Of a stretch of DNA of 64,000 nucleotides, positions 1 to 8,048 are shown piece by piece. The notes beneath the pieces were generated by a model. That model was not told the origin of the DNA. It saw nothing but the letters and a program-made list of their open reading frames with translations, and did no database searches. Origin of the DNA: Pseudonocardia kunmingensis (GTDB taxonomy: Bacteria > Actinomycetota > Actinomycetes > Mycobacteriales > Pseudonocardiaceae); the NCBI RefSeq assembly GCF_006716445.1, contig NZ_VFPA01000002.1, positions 1,426,001 to 1,490,000 of the forward strand, read 5' to 3'. Position numbers and translations under genes: made by a program. Numbering within the stretch: position 1 is the first letter of the stretch; each line of letters starts with the position of its first letter.

Positions 1-567
1 GTCGGCGACGTGATCGGGCAGGTCGGCGGCGGCTGGCACGCGGCCGTGACGATGCTGGGCCACGAGCGGGTGTCGATCGGCGCCACCCGCAAGCCGAAGA
101 GCAACCCGCTGGAGTTCGCCTCCCTCGTGGAGCTGGCCCGGCGTCTCGGCGTCGCGGGCGAGCCCGCGCAGCGCGAGCGCCTCGCGGAGCTCTACGCCCA
201 CGAACGCGCGCTGGAGCTGTTCAACACGCGGATGCGGCAGGAGACGGCGGCGGGCGACCCGCCGGGCGCGCGGGGGTCGGTGGCCAAGCTGGCGGGGGCC
301 CTGCAGCTGCGGCGGGCCATCGAGGTCGCCGGGCAGCTGGCCGGCGCGGACGCGGTGGCGTGGGAACCCGACGACGCGCGCGCGGCGGAGCTCGCGCTCG
401 GCATCAACTCGGCGCCGGCGTCGAGCATCGCGGGCGGCACCAACGAGGTGCAGCACAACATCATCGGAGAGCGGATCCTGGGCCTGCCGAAGGAACCGCA
501 GGTGGACCGGGACGTCCCGTTCCGGGAGCTGAAGGTCGGCACGCAGCGCGAGGGGGGTCGGCGGTGA
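1..567 (+). CDS. Acyl-CoA dehydrogenase, C-terminal part (5' end outside window)
   Basis: This is the C-terminal region of an FAD-dependent acyl-CoA dehydrogenase, which makes the trans-2-enoyl-CoA in beta-oxidation. The reading frame is open from base 1, so the start lies upstream of the window. The visible part has the family's C-terminal helical bundle and ends with SIAGGTNEVQHNIIGERILGLP, the place where canonical family members carry the EGTNEIQ-like loop that contacts FAD. The stop TGA overlaps the GTG of the next acyl-CoA dehydrogenase (GTGA), so the two are translationally coupled. Paired unequal dehydrogenases like these are known in actinobacteria as alpha2beta2 FadE heteromers for steroid or bulky acyl-CoAs. 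That this pair is such a heteromer is inference. Confidence 0.9.
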   Translation, partial: VGDVIGQVGGGWHAAVTMLGHERVSIGATRKPKSNPLEFASLVELARRLGVAGEPAQRERLAELYAHERALELFNTRMRQETAAGDPPGARGSVAKLAGALQLRRAIEVAGQLAGADAVAWEPDDARAAELALGINSAPASSIAGGTNEVQHNIIGERILGLPKEPQVDRDVPFRELKVGTQREGGRR

Positions 568-1673
568 AGCTCGTCCTGGACGCCGAGCAGCAGGAGCTGC
601 GTGCGGCGGTGCGGAAGTTCCTCGCGGACAAGGCGCCGTCGGCCCGGGTGCGCGCCGTCATGAACACCGACACGGGCTCCGACGCCGAGGTCTGGTCCGG
701 GCTCGCCGGGCTGGGCGCGCTCGGGCTGGTCGTGCCCGACGAGCTGGGCGGCGCGGGCGCGGGTCACGTCGAGCGGGCGGTCGTCGCCGAGGAGCTGGGG
801 CGCGCGCTCACCCCGGTGCCCTTCCTCGCCTCCGCGGTGCTCGCCACCGACGCGCTCCTCGCGCTCGACGACGACGCCGCGCGCACCGAGCTGTTGCCGG
901 GCCTCGCCGCCGGCGAGCGGGTCGGCACCGTCGCCGTCGCGGAGGGCGGCGGGGAGTGGGACCGCACCGGCGGCGCCACCAGGGCCACTGAACGCGACGG
1001 GGGCTGGGTGCTCACCGGGGTGAAGACGCCGGTGCCGGCCGGCGACACCGCCGACCTCGTGCTGGTACTCGCCCGGACGTCGGACGGCCCCGGCTGGTTC
1101 GCCGTCGACGCCGGCGCCGCGGGCCTCACCCGCACCCGGCTCGTCGGGCTCGACCCGACCCGCGTCGTCGCGAAGCTCGCCTTCTCCGCCACCCCGGCGC
1201 GCCGGCTCGCGACGGCGGACGCGGCCGCGGCGCTCGACGTCGTCGCCGACCTCGCCGCGGTGGCGCTGGCCGCCGAGCAGGTGGGCCTGATGCAGCGGGC
1301 GATGGAGCTGACCGTGGACTACGCGAAGGTGCGGGTGCAGTTCGGTCGCCCGATCGGCTCGTACCAGGCGGTCAAGCACGGGTGCGCCGACATGTACAGC
1401 GCGTGGGAGCACGCGGTCTCGGTGCTGCGCTACGCCGCGTGGGCGGCCGACCACGACCGCGCCGAGCTGCCCGTGGCCGCCGCGCTCGCCCAGACCTACA
1501 TCGGCCCGGCCGCGTTCACGACCGCGACCGGGATGGTGCAGTACCACGGGGGCACCGGCTACACCTGGGAGCACGATGCGCACCTGTTCTACAAGCGCGC
1601 CAAGAGCGCCGAGCTGCTGCTCGGGGCCCCGGCGGTGCACCGCGCCCGCCTCGCCGACCGGCTCGGCGTGTAG
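564..1673 (+). CDS. Acyl-CoA dehydrogenase, second (FadE-like) subunit
   Basis: A 369-residue acyl-CoA dehydrogenase family protein. The start is the GTG overlapping the upstream stop; the longer open frame upstream is in another phase of the previous gene. It has the N-terminal helical domain, a central beta domain and a C-terminal helical domain containing the segment AAEQVGLMQRAMELTVDYAKVRVQFG. The C-terminal loop reads GGTGYTWEHDAHLFYKRAK and lacks the usual EGT(N/S) catalytic loop. This fits the non-catalytic or divergent partner of a heteromeric dehydrogenase with the upstream gene. It is followed after 12 bp by an enoyl-CoA hydratase in the same operon. The substrate cannot be read from sequence; steroid side chains, branched or aromatic acyl-CoAs are all possible. 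Confidence 0.9.
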   Translation: MKLVLDAEQQELRAAVRKFLADKAPSARVRAVMNTDTGSDAEVWSGLAGLGALGLVVPDELGGAGAGHVERAVVAEELGRALTPVPFLASAVLATDALLALDDDAARTELLPGLAAGERVGTVAVAEGGGEWDRTGGATRATERDGGWVLTGVKTPVPAGDTADLVLVLARTSDGPGWFAVDAGAAGLTRTRLVGLDPTRVVAKLAFSATPARRLATADAAAALDVVADLAAVALAAEQVGLMQRAMELTVDYAKVRVQFGRPIGSYQAVKHGCADMYSAWEHAVSVLRYAAWAADHDRAELPVAAALAQTYIGPAAFTTATGMVQYHGGTGYTWEHDAHLFYKRAKSAELLLGAPAVHRARLADRLGV

Positions 1674-1685
1674 GGGAGGAGACCC

Positions 1686-2471
1686 ATGGCCGACGACGTC
1701 CTGCTCGCCCGCCGCGACAGCGGTGTGCTGACCCTCACGCTCAATCGCCCGAAGCGCAAGAATGCGATCAACGGGGAGCTGTGGGACGCGCTGCGCGCGC
1801 AGCTCACCCTCGCCCGCGACGAGGCGGACGTGCGGGCGATCGTGCTCACCGGCGCGGGTGGTGACTTCTGCGCGGGTGCCGACCTGTCCGGCGGGGTGTC
1901 CACGGGGCATCCCCTTGACCGGATGCGCCGCGTCAACGAGGTCGCGCTGCTGCTGCACGAGCTCCCCGTCCCGTCGGTGGCGAAGGTGGACGGCGTCGCC
2001 GTCGGGGCGGGGTGGAACCTCGCCCTCGGCTGCGACCTCGTGGTCTCGACGCCGGCCGCGCGGTTCTCCCAGATCTTCGCCAAGCGGGGCCTCTCACTGG
2101 ACTTCGGCGGGTCGTGGCTGCTGCCCAAGCTGGTGGGGATGCAGCAGGCGAAGCGGCTGGCGCTGCTGGCGGAGATGATCGACGGCGCCGAGGCGCACCG
2201 GCTGGGGCTCGTCACCTGGGTGGTGGAGGCCGGCGAGATCGACGGGTTCGTCGCCGACCTCGGCGCGCGGCTCGCGTCCGCGGCGCCGGTGGCGATCGCG
2301 CAGTCGAAGGCGCTGCTGCACGAAGGAGCGGACAGCACGATGCGCGACGCCCTCGCCAGCGAGGCCCGCACCCAGGCGATCAACTTCGCGACGGCGGACG
2401 CCCCGGCGGCGTTCGCGGCCTTCAACGAGAAACGAGACCCGGTGTTCACCGGCGAGTGGGCCCTCAGGTGA
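1686..2471 (+). CDS. Enoyl-CoA hydratase/isomerase family protein
   Basis: A 261-residue crotonase-fold protein that would hydrate a trans-2-enoyl-CoA or perform a related crotonase reaction. The start ATG follows a purine-rich GGGGAGGAGACCC ribosome binding site. The N-terminal strand LTLTLNRPKRKNAIN and the oxyanion-hole segment GAGGDFCAGADLSGG (about residues 57-71) are typical. The second half contains the acyl-CoA pocket FAKRGLSLDFGGSWLLP. It sits in the beta-oxidation operon and its stop overlaps the start of a second hydratase (GTGA). Whether it is a true hydratase, an isomerase or a hydrolase cannot be decided by eye. Confidence 0.92.
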   Translation: MADDVLLARRDSGVLTLTLNRPKRKNAINGELWDALRAQLTLARDEADVRAIVLTGAGGDFCAGADLSGGVSTGHPLDRMRRVNEVALLLHELPVPSVAKVDGVAVGAGWNLALGCDLVVSTPAARFSQIFAKRGLSLDFGGSWLLPKLVGMQQAKRLALLAEMIDGAEAHRLGLVTWVVEAGEIDGFVADLGARLASAAPVAIAQSKALLHEGADSTMRDALASEARTQAINFATADAPAAFAAFNEKRDPVFTGEWALR

Positions 2472-3355
2472 CCGCCTTCGAGGAGATCCGGCTCGACGTC
2501 GCCGAGGGCGTCGCCACGATCACCCTGCACCGGCCGGACCGGCTCAACGCGTTCACCACCACGATGGCCCGCGAGCTCGTTGCGGCGTTCGACGCCACCG
2601 ACGCCGACGAGGACGTCCGCGTCGTGCTGATGACGGGCGCGGGCCGCGGGTTCTGCGCGGGTGCCGACCTGGGCCGCGGTGGGCGCACGTTCGACGCCAC
2701 CGACGAGCGGCGCGTCGCGGAGCGGGCCGACTTCGGCACGGTCGACGGCGTGCCGCGCGACGGCGGCGGGATCGTGTCGCTGCGGATCGCGGCGTCGCGC
2801 AAGCCGGTGATCGTGGCGGTCAACGGGCCCGCGGTCGGCGTCGGCGTGACGATGACCCTGCCCGCTGACATCCGCATCGCGGCCGAGTCGGCGCGGTTCG
2901 GTTTCGTGTTCGCCCGCCGCGGGCTGGTGCCCGAGGCGGCCTCGAGCTGGTTCCTGCCCCGGGTCGTCGGCATCTCCCAGGCGATGGAGTGGGTGGCCAC
3001 CGGGCGGGTGTTCGACGCCTCCGAGGCGCTCGCGGGCGGGCTCGTCTCCCGCGTGGTCCCCGACGCGGAGCTGCTGCCCACGGCGCGGGGGATCGCCGCC
3101 GAGATCGCGGCGAACACCTCGGCGGTGTCCGTGGCGCTGTCCCGGCAGATGCTGTGGTCGATGCTGGGCGCGTCGACGCCGTGGGAGGCGCACCGGATCG
3201 ACTCGAACGCGATCTTCCGGCTCGGGCAGGGCCCGGACGCCGCGGAGGGCGTCACCGCGTTCCTGGAGAAGCGGCCACCGGCGTTCCCGGGACGGGTCGC
3301 CGACCACCTCGACGTCGTCCCCGCCTGGCCGACCCGTCCGGAGGACATGCCGTGA
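2468..3355 (+). CDS. Enoyl-CoA hydratase/isomerase family protein (second copy)
   Basis: A 295-residue crotonase-family enzyme. The start is the GTG embedded in the preceding stop (GTGA), reading VTAFEEIRLDVAEG. The oxyanion segment GAGRGFCAGADLGRGG and the pocket FVFARRGLVPEAASSWFLPRVVG are visible; the EAASSWFLP segment is the usual position of the glutamate used by hydratases. It is longer than its neighbour by about 34 residues, mostly an insertion after the GADL motif (residues about 75-100). Having two hydratases in one operon suggests a substrate needing two hydration or retro-aldol steps, or specialised chain lengths (inference). Its stop overlaps the SDR start. Confidence 0.92.
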   Translation: MTAFEEIRLDVAEGVATITLHRPDRLNAFTTTMARELVAAFDATDADEDVRVVLMTGAGRGFCAGADLGRGGRTFDATDERRVAERADFGTVDGVPRDGGGIVSLRIAASRKPVIVAVNGPAVGVGVTMTLPADIRIAAESARFGFVFARRGLVPEAASSWFLPRVVGISQAMEWVATGRVFDASEALAGGLVSRVVPDAELLPTARGIAAEIAANTSAVSVALSRQMLWSMLGASTPWEAHRIDSNAIFRLGQGPDAAEGVTAFLEKRPPAFPGRVADHLDVVPAWPTRPEDMP

Positions 3356-4119
3356 CCTCGCTCTTCGACCTCGACGGGCACGTCGCCCTGATCACCGGAG
3401 GCAACTCCGGGATCGGGCTCGGCATGGCGCACGGGCTCGCGCAGTGCGGCGCCGACGTCTGCGTCTGGGGCACGAACGCCGAACGCAACGAGGCCGCCGC
3501 CGGGGAGCTGGCGAAGCACGGCACCCGCGTGCGGGCGATCCGCTGCGACGTCGGCGACGAGGACGCCGTCACCGCGAGCTTCGCGGCCACGCTCGAGCAC
3601 TTCGGCCGCGTCGACTCGTGCTTCGCGAACGCGGGCGTGGGCGGGTCGGGATCGCGCTTCGTCGAGACGAGCCTCGCGGACTTCCGCGCGGTCACCCGGG
3701 TCAACCTGGAAGGGGCCTTCCTCACCCTGCGCGCGGCGGCGGCGCACATGGTCGAGCGCGGCGGCGGGGGAGTGCTGGTGGGCACGTCCAGCGTCTCGAC
3801 GGTGCACGGCGCCCCGCGCGGGCAGGCGTACGCGGCGAGCAAGGCCGGCCTCACGGCGATGATCAAGGGCTGCGCGGTGGAGCTGGCGCGGTACGGCGTC
3901 AACGCGCACTCGATCATCGCGGGCTGGACGGAGACCCCGCTGGCGTCGCCGAAGCTGCACGACGAGACGTTCGAGCGCAACGTCATGAAGCGGATGCCGC
4001 AGCGGCGCTGGGGCGAACCGGGCGACTTCGCGCGGCTCGCGGTGTACCTGGCTGCCGGGATCGGCGGCTTCCACACCGGCGACGAGATCGTGGTCGACGG
4101 CGCCTACTCGATCTTCTGA
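3352..4119 (+). CDS. SDR family oxidoreductase (probable 3-hydroxyacyl-CoA dehydrogenase)
   Basis: A 255-residue classical short-chain dehydrogenase. The start is the GTG overlapping the previous stop. The NAD(P)-binding TGGNSGIGLGMA lies near residues 15-26, the NAG motif is ANAGVG, and the catalytic residues are visible as Ser in GTSSVST and Tyr/Lys in YAASKAG. The C-terminal GDEIVVDGAYSI is typical. By position it would oxidise the 3-hydroxyacyl-CoA from the hydratases to the 3-keto substrate of the thiolase encoded 31 bp downstream. The cofactor (NAD versus NADP) is not assignable with confidence; Trp-Gly-Thr-Asn after beta-2 does not give a clear acidic NAD marker. Confidence 0.9.
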   Translation: MTSLFDLDGHVALITGGNSGIGLGMAHGLAQCGADVCVWGTNAERNEAAAGELAKHGTRVRAIRCDVGDEDAVTASFAATLEHFGRVDSCFANAGVGGSGSRFVETSLADFRAVTRVNLEGAFLTLRAAAAHMVERGGGGVLVGTSSVSTVHGAPRGQAYAASKAGLTAMIKGCAVELARYGVNAHSIIAGWTETPLASPKLHDETFERNVMKRMPQRRWGEPGDFARLAVYLAAGIGGFHTGDEIVVDGAYSIF

Positions 4120-4150
4120 ACGCCGTCGGGCGGCAACGAGGAGGAGCGAC

Positions 4151-5299
4151 ATGCGGGACGCGGTCATCGTCGACGCGGTACGGACGCCGATCGGCAAGCG
4201 CGGCGGGGCGCTGTCGGGCGTGCATGCCGCGGACCTGTCGGCGGAGGTGCTCGAGGCCCTGGTGGAGCGCACCGGCGTCGACCCGGCCACCGTGGACGAC
4301 GTGGTCTGGGGATGCGTGAGCCAGGTGGGGGACCAGTCGAGCAACATCGGCCGCTTCGCGGTGCTGGCCGCGGGGTGGCCGGAACACGTGCCGGGCGTGA
4401 CGATCAACCGGGCGTGCGGGTCGAGCCAGCAGGCGCTCGACTTCGCCGCGCAGGCCGTGATGGCCGGGCAGTACGACCTGGTCGTGGCCGGGGGCGTCGA
4501 GACGATGAGCCGCGTCCCGCTCGGCGCGGCGCGCGAGACCGGGATGCCGTACGGGCCGAAGGTGCTGGAGCGCTACGACCACGTCGCGTTCGACCAGGGC
4601 GTGGGCGCGGAGCTGATCGCGCAGCGCTGGGGGTTCTCCCGAGCGCAGCTGGACGATTACGCCGCGGCCTCGCACGCGCGGGCGGCGGCGGCCATCGACG
4701 AGGGGGTGTTCGACGACCACGTCGTCCCGGTCGACGTGGAGGGCACGAAGTTCGCCGTCGACGAGGGCCTGCGGCGCGGGACCTCGGTGGAGTCGCTCGC
4801 GAGGCTGAAGCCCTCGTTCCTCGAGGACGGGGTGATCCACGCGGGCAACGCGTCCCAGATCTCCGACGGCGCGGCGGCGCTGCTGGTCACGACGTCGGAG
4901 CGGGCCCGGGAGCTGGGTCTGACCCCGATCGCACGCTACTACGGCGGCGCCGTGTCCGGGGCCGACCCGATCCTCATGCTGACCGGGCCGATCCCGGCGA
5001 CCGAGAAGCTGCTGCGCCGGTCCGGGGTCGGGATCGACGAGATCGGCGTGTTCGAGGTGAACGAGGCGTTCGCACCGGTTCCCCTGGCCTGGCTCGCCGA
5101 GACCGGAGCCGACCCGGCCCGGGTCAACCCGCTGGGCGGCGCCATCGCGGTCGGCCACCCGCTCGGCGCCTCCGGGGCGATCCTCATGACGCGCCTGCTG
5201 GCCCGGATGCGGCGGGAGGGCCTGCGCTTCGGACTGCAGACCATGTGCGAGGGCGGAGGCACGGCCAACGCGACGCTCGTGGAGCTGCTGACCGCCTGA
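4151..5299 (+). CDS. Thiolase (acetyl-CoA C-acyltransferase)
   Basis: A 382-residue thiolase catalysing CoA-dependent cleavage of a 3-ketoacyl-CoA. The ATG follows GAGGAGCGAC. The nucleophilic Cys lies in RACGSSQQALDFAAQAV (about residue 88), the active-site His in GGAIAVGHPLGASGA, and the second Cys in CEGGGTANATL at the C-terminus. It is slightly shorter than the usual 390-400 residues but complete. It is the last beta-oxidation enzyme before an 83-bp gap and a quinone oxidoreductase gene, so the operon can run a full dehydrogenation-hydration-oxidation-thiolysis cycle. Confidence 0.94.
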   Translation: MRDAVIVDAVRTPIGKRGGALSGVHAADLSAEVLEALVERTGVDPATVDDVVWGCVSQVGDQSSNIGRFAVLAAGWPEHVPGVTINRACGSSQQALDFAAQAVMAGQYDLVVAGGVETMSRVPLGAARETGMPYGPKVLERYDHVAFDQGVGAELIAQRWGFSRAQLDDYAAASHARAAAAIDEGVFDDHVVPVDVEGTKFAVDEGLRRGTSVESLARLKPSFLEDGVIHAGNASQISDGAAALLVTTSERARELGLTPIARYYGGAVSGADPILMLTGPIPATEKLLRRSGVGIDEIGVFEVNEAFAPVPLAWLAETGADPARVNPLGGAIAVGHPLGASGAILMTRLLARMRREGLRFGLQTMCEGGGTANATLVELLTA

Positions 5300-5382
5300 C
5301 GGGCGCCGCGCTGGGGACGGCCGGGTGCCGATGTGCCTGCAACACTGGCGGCAGCGGTGGTTGATCGACGAGAGGGGTGCGG

Positions 5383-6348
5383 ATGCGCGCGGTGCAGGTG
5401 AAGCGGCTGGACGGGCCGGAGGCGGTCGAGGTCGGCGAGGTCGCGGACCCGGTCCGGGGCGAGCAGGACGTGCTGGTGGAGGTGCGGGCGGCCGGCGTCA
5501 ACTTCCCGGACCTGCTGCTGACCAAGGACATGTACCAGTACAAGCCCGAGGTGCCGTTCGTCCTGGGCGGGGAGTTCGCGGGAGTGGTGCGCGAGGCCCC
5601 GGCCGGCTCGGAGTTCGCGCCCGGCGACCGCGTCGCGGCCACGAGCACCGTCGGCGGGTTCGCCGAGCTGGCCGCCGTGCCCGCGCAGAACCTCTACCCG
5701 CTGCCCGACGGGGTGTCGTTCGCCGCCGGGGCCTGCATCCCGATGAACTACCTGACGATGATCTTCGCGCTGGTCACGCGCGCGCAGCTGGCCGAGGGCG
5801 AGACCGTGCTCGTCCAGGGTGCGGCGGGTGGGATCGGCACGGCGAGCATCCAGCTCGCGAAGGCGCTCGGGGCGCGGGTGATCTCGGTGGTCTCCACGCC
5901 GGAGAAGGCCGAGTTCACCGCGTCCGTCGGCTCCGACGAGTCGGTGCTCGCGGACGGGTTCAAGGACGCGGTCCGGGACCTGACGGGTGGCAAGGGCGTC
6001 GACGTGGTGGTCGACCCGGTCGGCGGCGACCGGTTCACCGACTCCCTGCGCTGCCTCGCCCCGCTCGGCAGGCTGCTGGTGATCGGCTTCACCGCCGGTG
6101 ACATCCCCACGGTGAAGGTGAACCGCCTCCTGCTCAACAACATCGACGTGCGCGGCGTCGGCTGGGGCGCCTACGCGCTGCGGCGGCCGGGGTACACCCG
6201 CGCCCAGTGGGACGAGCTCGTCCCGCACCTCGAGTCCGGCGTGGTCGATCCGCCGATCAGTGCGACGTTCCCGTTGGAGCGCGCGGGCGAGGCCGTGGCG
6301 ATGCTGGGAGCGCGCAGCGTGCTGGGCAAGGTCGTCGTCGAGCCGTAG
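5383..6348 (+). CDS. NADPH:quinone oxidoreductase family protein (zinc-independent MDR)
   Basis: A 321-residue medium-chain dehydrogenase/reductase of the quinone-oxidoreductase type. The ATG at 5383 was chosen because AGAGGGG lies just upstream; a GTG two codons earlier is possible. The N-terminal GroES-like domain contains PGEFAGVV-type residues (VLGGEFAGVVREAP). The Rossmann motif AAGGIGTASIQLAKALGARV is at about residues 146-165. No structural zinc cysteine cluster is present. It is co-directional with the acyl-CoA operon and may act on an enoyl- or acryloyl-type intermediate, but the substrate is unknown. Confidence 0.9.
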   Translation: MRAVQVKRLDGPEAVEVGEVADPVRGEQDVLVEVRAAGVNFPDLLLTKDMYQYKPEVPFVLGGEFAGVVREAPAGSEFAPGDRVAATSTVGGFAELAAVPAQNLYPLPDGVSFAAGACIPMNYLTMIFALVTRAQLAEGETVLVQGAAGGIGTASIQLAKALGARVISVVSTPEKAEFTASVGSDESVLADGFKDAVRDLTGGKGVDVVVDPVGGDRFTDSLRCLAPLGRLLVIGFTAGDIPTVKVNRLLLNNIDVRGVGWGAYALRRPGYTRAQWDELVPHLESGVVDPPISATFPLERAGEAVAMLGARSVLGKVVVEP

Positions 6349-6395
6349 GACGGTCGTGAGCGCCCGGCGCGGGGCGGGGAGCTAGGGTCTGCGCC

Positions 6396-6824
6396 GTGAA
6401 GCCAGCTGGGGACGAACTCACTCCTGACGGCGGCGAGGCGACGACAGCGCACCCGCCGGTGGAGCAGCTGATCGGCCTCCGGCGCGAGGACCGGCCCGAC
6501 GCCGTCGTCGTGCACGTCACCGGCGCGGTCGACGGCCTCACGGCCACCCGGCTCCGCACGGTCATCGCCACCGCACTCGACCGGCTCGACGGGCGCCCGC
6601 TCGTCCTGGACCTCACCGAGGTCGGGTTCTTCGGGTCGTCCGGGCTTCGCGCGCTCGCGGAGGGCACCGAGCAGGCCGCCGCGCGCCCCGGGTTCGAGCC
6701 GCTGCGCATCGTCGTCGACCACAACCGCCCCGTCCTGCGCCCGATCGAGCTCACCGGCTACGACGCCGTCCTCGCGCTCTACCACGACGTGGACGCCGCC
6801 GTCGCCGGCACCGTGGCGGAGTGA
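6396..6824 (+). CDS. STAS-domain anti-sigma factor antagonist
   Basis: A 142-residue single STAS-domain protein of the SpoIIAA/RsbV class. It would bind and titrate an anti-sigma kinase until it is phosphorylated. The core is VVHVTGAVDGLTATRLRTVI followed by LDLTEVGFFGSSGLRAL; the phosphorylatable serine is Ser81 or Ser82 in the GSSGL loop. The first 25 residues are a low-complexity tail. The GTG start lies 7 nt after a TAGGGT -10-like hexamer (6383-6388), so the message is probably leaderless. The adjacent gene encodes the matching HATPase-type protein, which supports a partner-switching pair. Confidence 0.88.
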   Translation: MKPAGDELTPDGGEATTAHPPVEQLIGLRREDRPDAVVVHVTGAVDGLTATRLRTVIATALDRLDGRPLVLDLTEVGFFGSSGLRALAEGTEQAAARPGFEPLRIVVDHNRPVLRPIELTGYDAVLALYHDVDAAVAGTVAE

Positions 6825-6864
6825 TCGGTCTGCGGACCGGCTGCTCCTGGAGGACGATCCTGAC

Positions 6865-7380
6865 GTGAAACCGCCATCCGACCAGGACGAGCGTCCGGGC
6901 CACCCGCCCCGGCTGCCGCTGTCGGGCGCAGCGGCGGGGTCGCCGTCCACCGCGCCCCCGCTGCGGATGGCGCTGCCGGCCGACTGGGTCGCGCCGTCCA
7001 TCGCGCGCGACCGGTTCGACCACTGGCTGCGCGACCTGGCCTGGCCCGTCGCGCAGCGCGAGGACCTCGTGCTGGCGCTGAGCGAGGCGGTGAGCAACAG
7101 CGTCGAGCACGGCTACGGTGTGCCGTCCGGCTCGGCGGCGCACGACAGCGGGGTCGTCGAGGTGCGGGCCGAGCTGGTGGCGGGGCCCGACCAGGCCCTG
7201 CGGGTGGTGCTCACGGTCCGCGACGCGGGAGGGTGGCGGGAGCCTGCGGGCTCCGCCCACCGCGGCCACGGGCTGCGGATGATCCGCGCCGGTGGCGACG
7301 AGGTCGTCATCGACGGCACCGACGGCGGCACCACCATCAGGCTGACCAGCCGGCCGGCGCCGCGGGGCCGTCGGGGCTGA
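6865..7380 (+). CDS. RsbW-like anti-sigma factor / serine kinase (HATPase_c)
   Basis: A 171-residue protein with a GHKL ATPase fold of the RsbW/SpoIIAB class. The N box is ALSEAVSNSVEHGYG (about residues 72-86), and G-box-type residues are VRDAGGW and GHGLRMIRAGGDEV. It starts with GTG after GGAGGACGATCC. Members of this family bind a sigma factor and phosphorylate a STAS antagonist; the gene 40 bp upstream is such an antagonist. No sigma-factor gene is in the neighbourhood, so the target is unknown. It is convergent with the response regulator downstream; a perfect 14-bp palindrome (7388-7401) spans the junction. Confidence 0.87.
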   Translation: MKPPSDQDERPGHPPRLPLSGAAAGSPSTAPPLRMALPADWVAPSIARDRFDHWLRDLAWPVAQREDLVLALSEAVSNSVEHGYGVPSGSAAHDSGVVEVRAELVAGPDQALRVVLTVRDAGGWREPAGSAHRGHGLRMIRAGGDEVVIDGTDGGTTIRLTSRPAPRGRRG

Positions 7381-7397
7381 GCGGGGGCTGAGCCGGC

Positions 7398-8048
7398 TCA
7401 GGCGGTCAGGCCCGAGCGGTGGGCGATCACCGCGAGCGCGGTGCGGTCGCGGGCGTGCAGCTTGCCGAGCAGCCGGCTGACGTAGGTGCGGGCGGTGGCC
7501 GGGCTGATGTGCAGGGCGCGCCCGATCTCGTCGTTCGTCTCGCCGAGCCCGACGCGGGCGAGCACCGCGAGCTCGCGGTCGGTGAGCCGGGTCAGGCGCG
7601 GGTCGGGCCGCGGCGGCGCCGGCGCGGCGGCCAGCCGGTCCATGACGCGGCGCGTCACCGCGGGGGAGAGCAGGTTGTCGCCCCCGGCGACGGTGTGCAC
7701 GGCGCGGCGGAGGTCCTCGGCGCTGGTGTCCTTGAGCAGGTAGCCCGCGGCGCCGAGGGTGACGGCCTCGACGATGTCGGCGTCGTCGTCGAAGGTGGTG
7801 AGGATGACGGTCCGGACGGCGGCGAGGGCCGGATCGGCCCGGATCGCGGCCACCGCCTCCAGCCCGCTCATCACGGGCATGCGGATGTCGACGAGCGCGA
7901 CGTCGGGCCGGTGCCGGCGCACGACCGAGAGCCCGGCGCGGCCGTCCGCGGCCTCGGCGACGACGCTGATCCCCGGGTCGCTGTCCAGCAGCGCGCGCAG
8001 GCCGGCGCGCACCAGGTCCTGGTCGTCGACCAGCGCGACGCGGATCAC
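7398..8048 (-). CDS. NarL/LuxR-family response regulator
   Basis: A 216-residue two-component response regulator. The receiver domain carries the acidic pair Asp8/Asp9, the phosphoacceptor Asp54 in VALVDIRMP, the Thr switch in ILTTFDD and the Lys in YLLKDTSAEDL. A C-terminal LuxR-type helix-turn-helix follows (LTDRELAVLARVGLGETNDEIG...TARTYVSRLL). The GTG start overlaps the stop of the sensor kinase gene (GTGA), so the pair is co-translated. Its target may include its own operon, since an inverted repeat (9244-9268) lies upstream of the kinase gene; that is inference. Confidence 0.94.
   Translation of the reverse strand: MIRVALVDDQDLVRAGLRALLDSDPGISVVAEAADGRAGLSVVRRHRPDVALVDIRMPVMSGLEAVAAIRADPALAAVRTVILTTFDDDADIVEAVTLGAAGYLLKDTSAEDLRRAVHTVAGGDNLLSPAVTRRVMDRLAAAPAPPRPDPRLTRLTDRELAVLARVGLGETNDEIGRALHISPATARTYVSRLLGKLHARDRTALAVIAHRSGLTA

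Noticed and set aside
192..1958. Long antisense open frame (588 codons) across the acyl-CoA dehydrogenase genes
   Set aside because: A shadow of the real genes caused by high G+C; composition is Arg/Gly/His-rich without domains.
7388..7401. Perfect palindrome CTGAGCCGGCTCAG as a terminator
   Set aside because: No loop and no T-run; it overlaps the stop codon of the response regulator and is probably chance.
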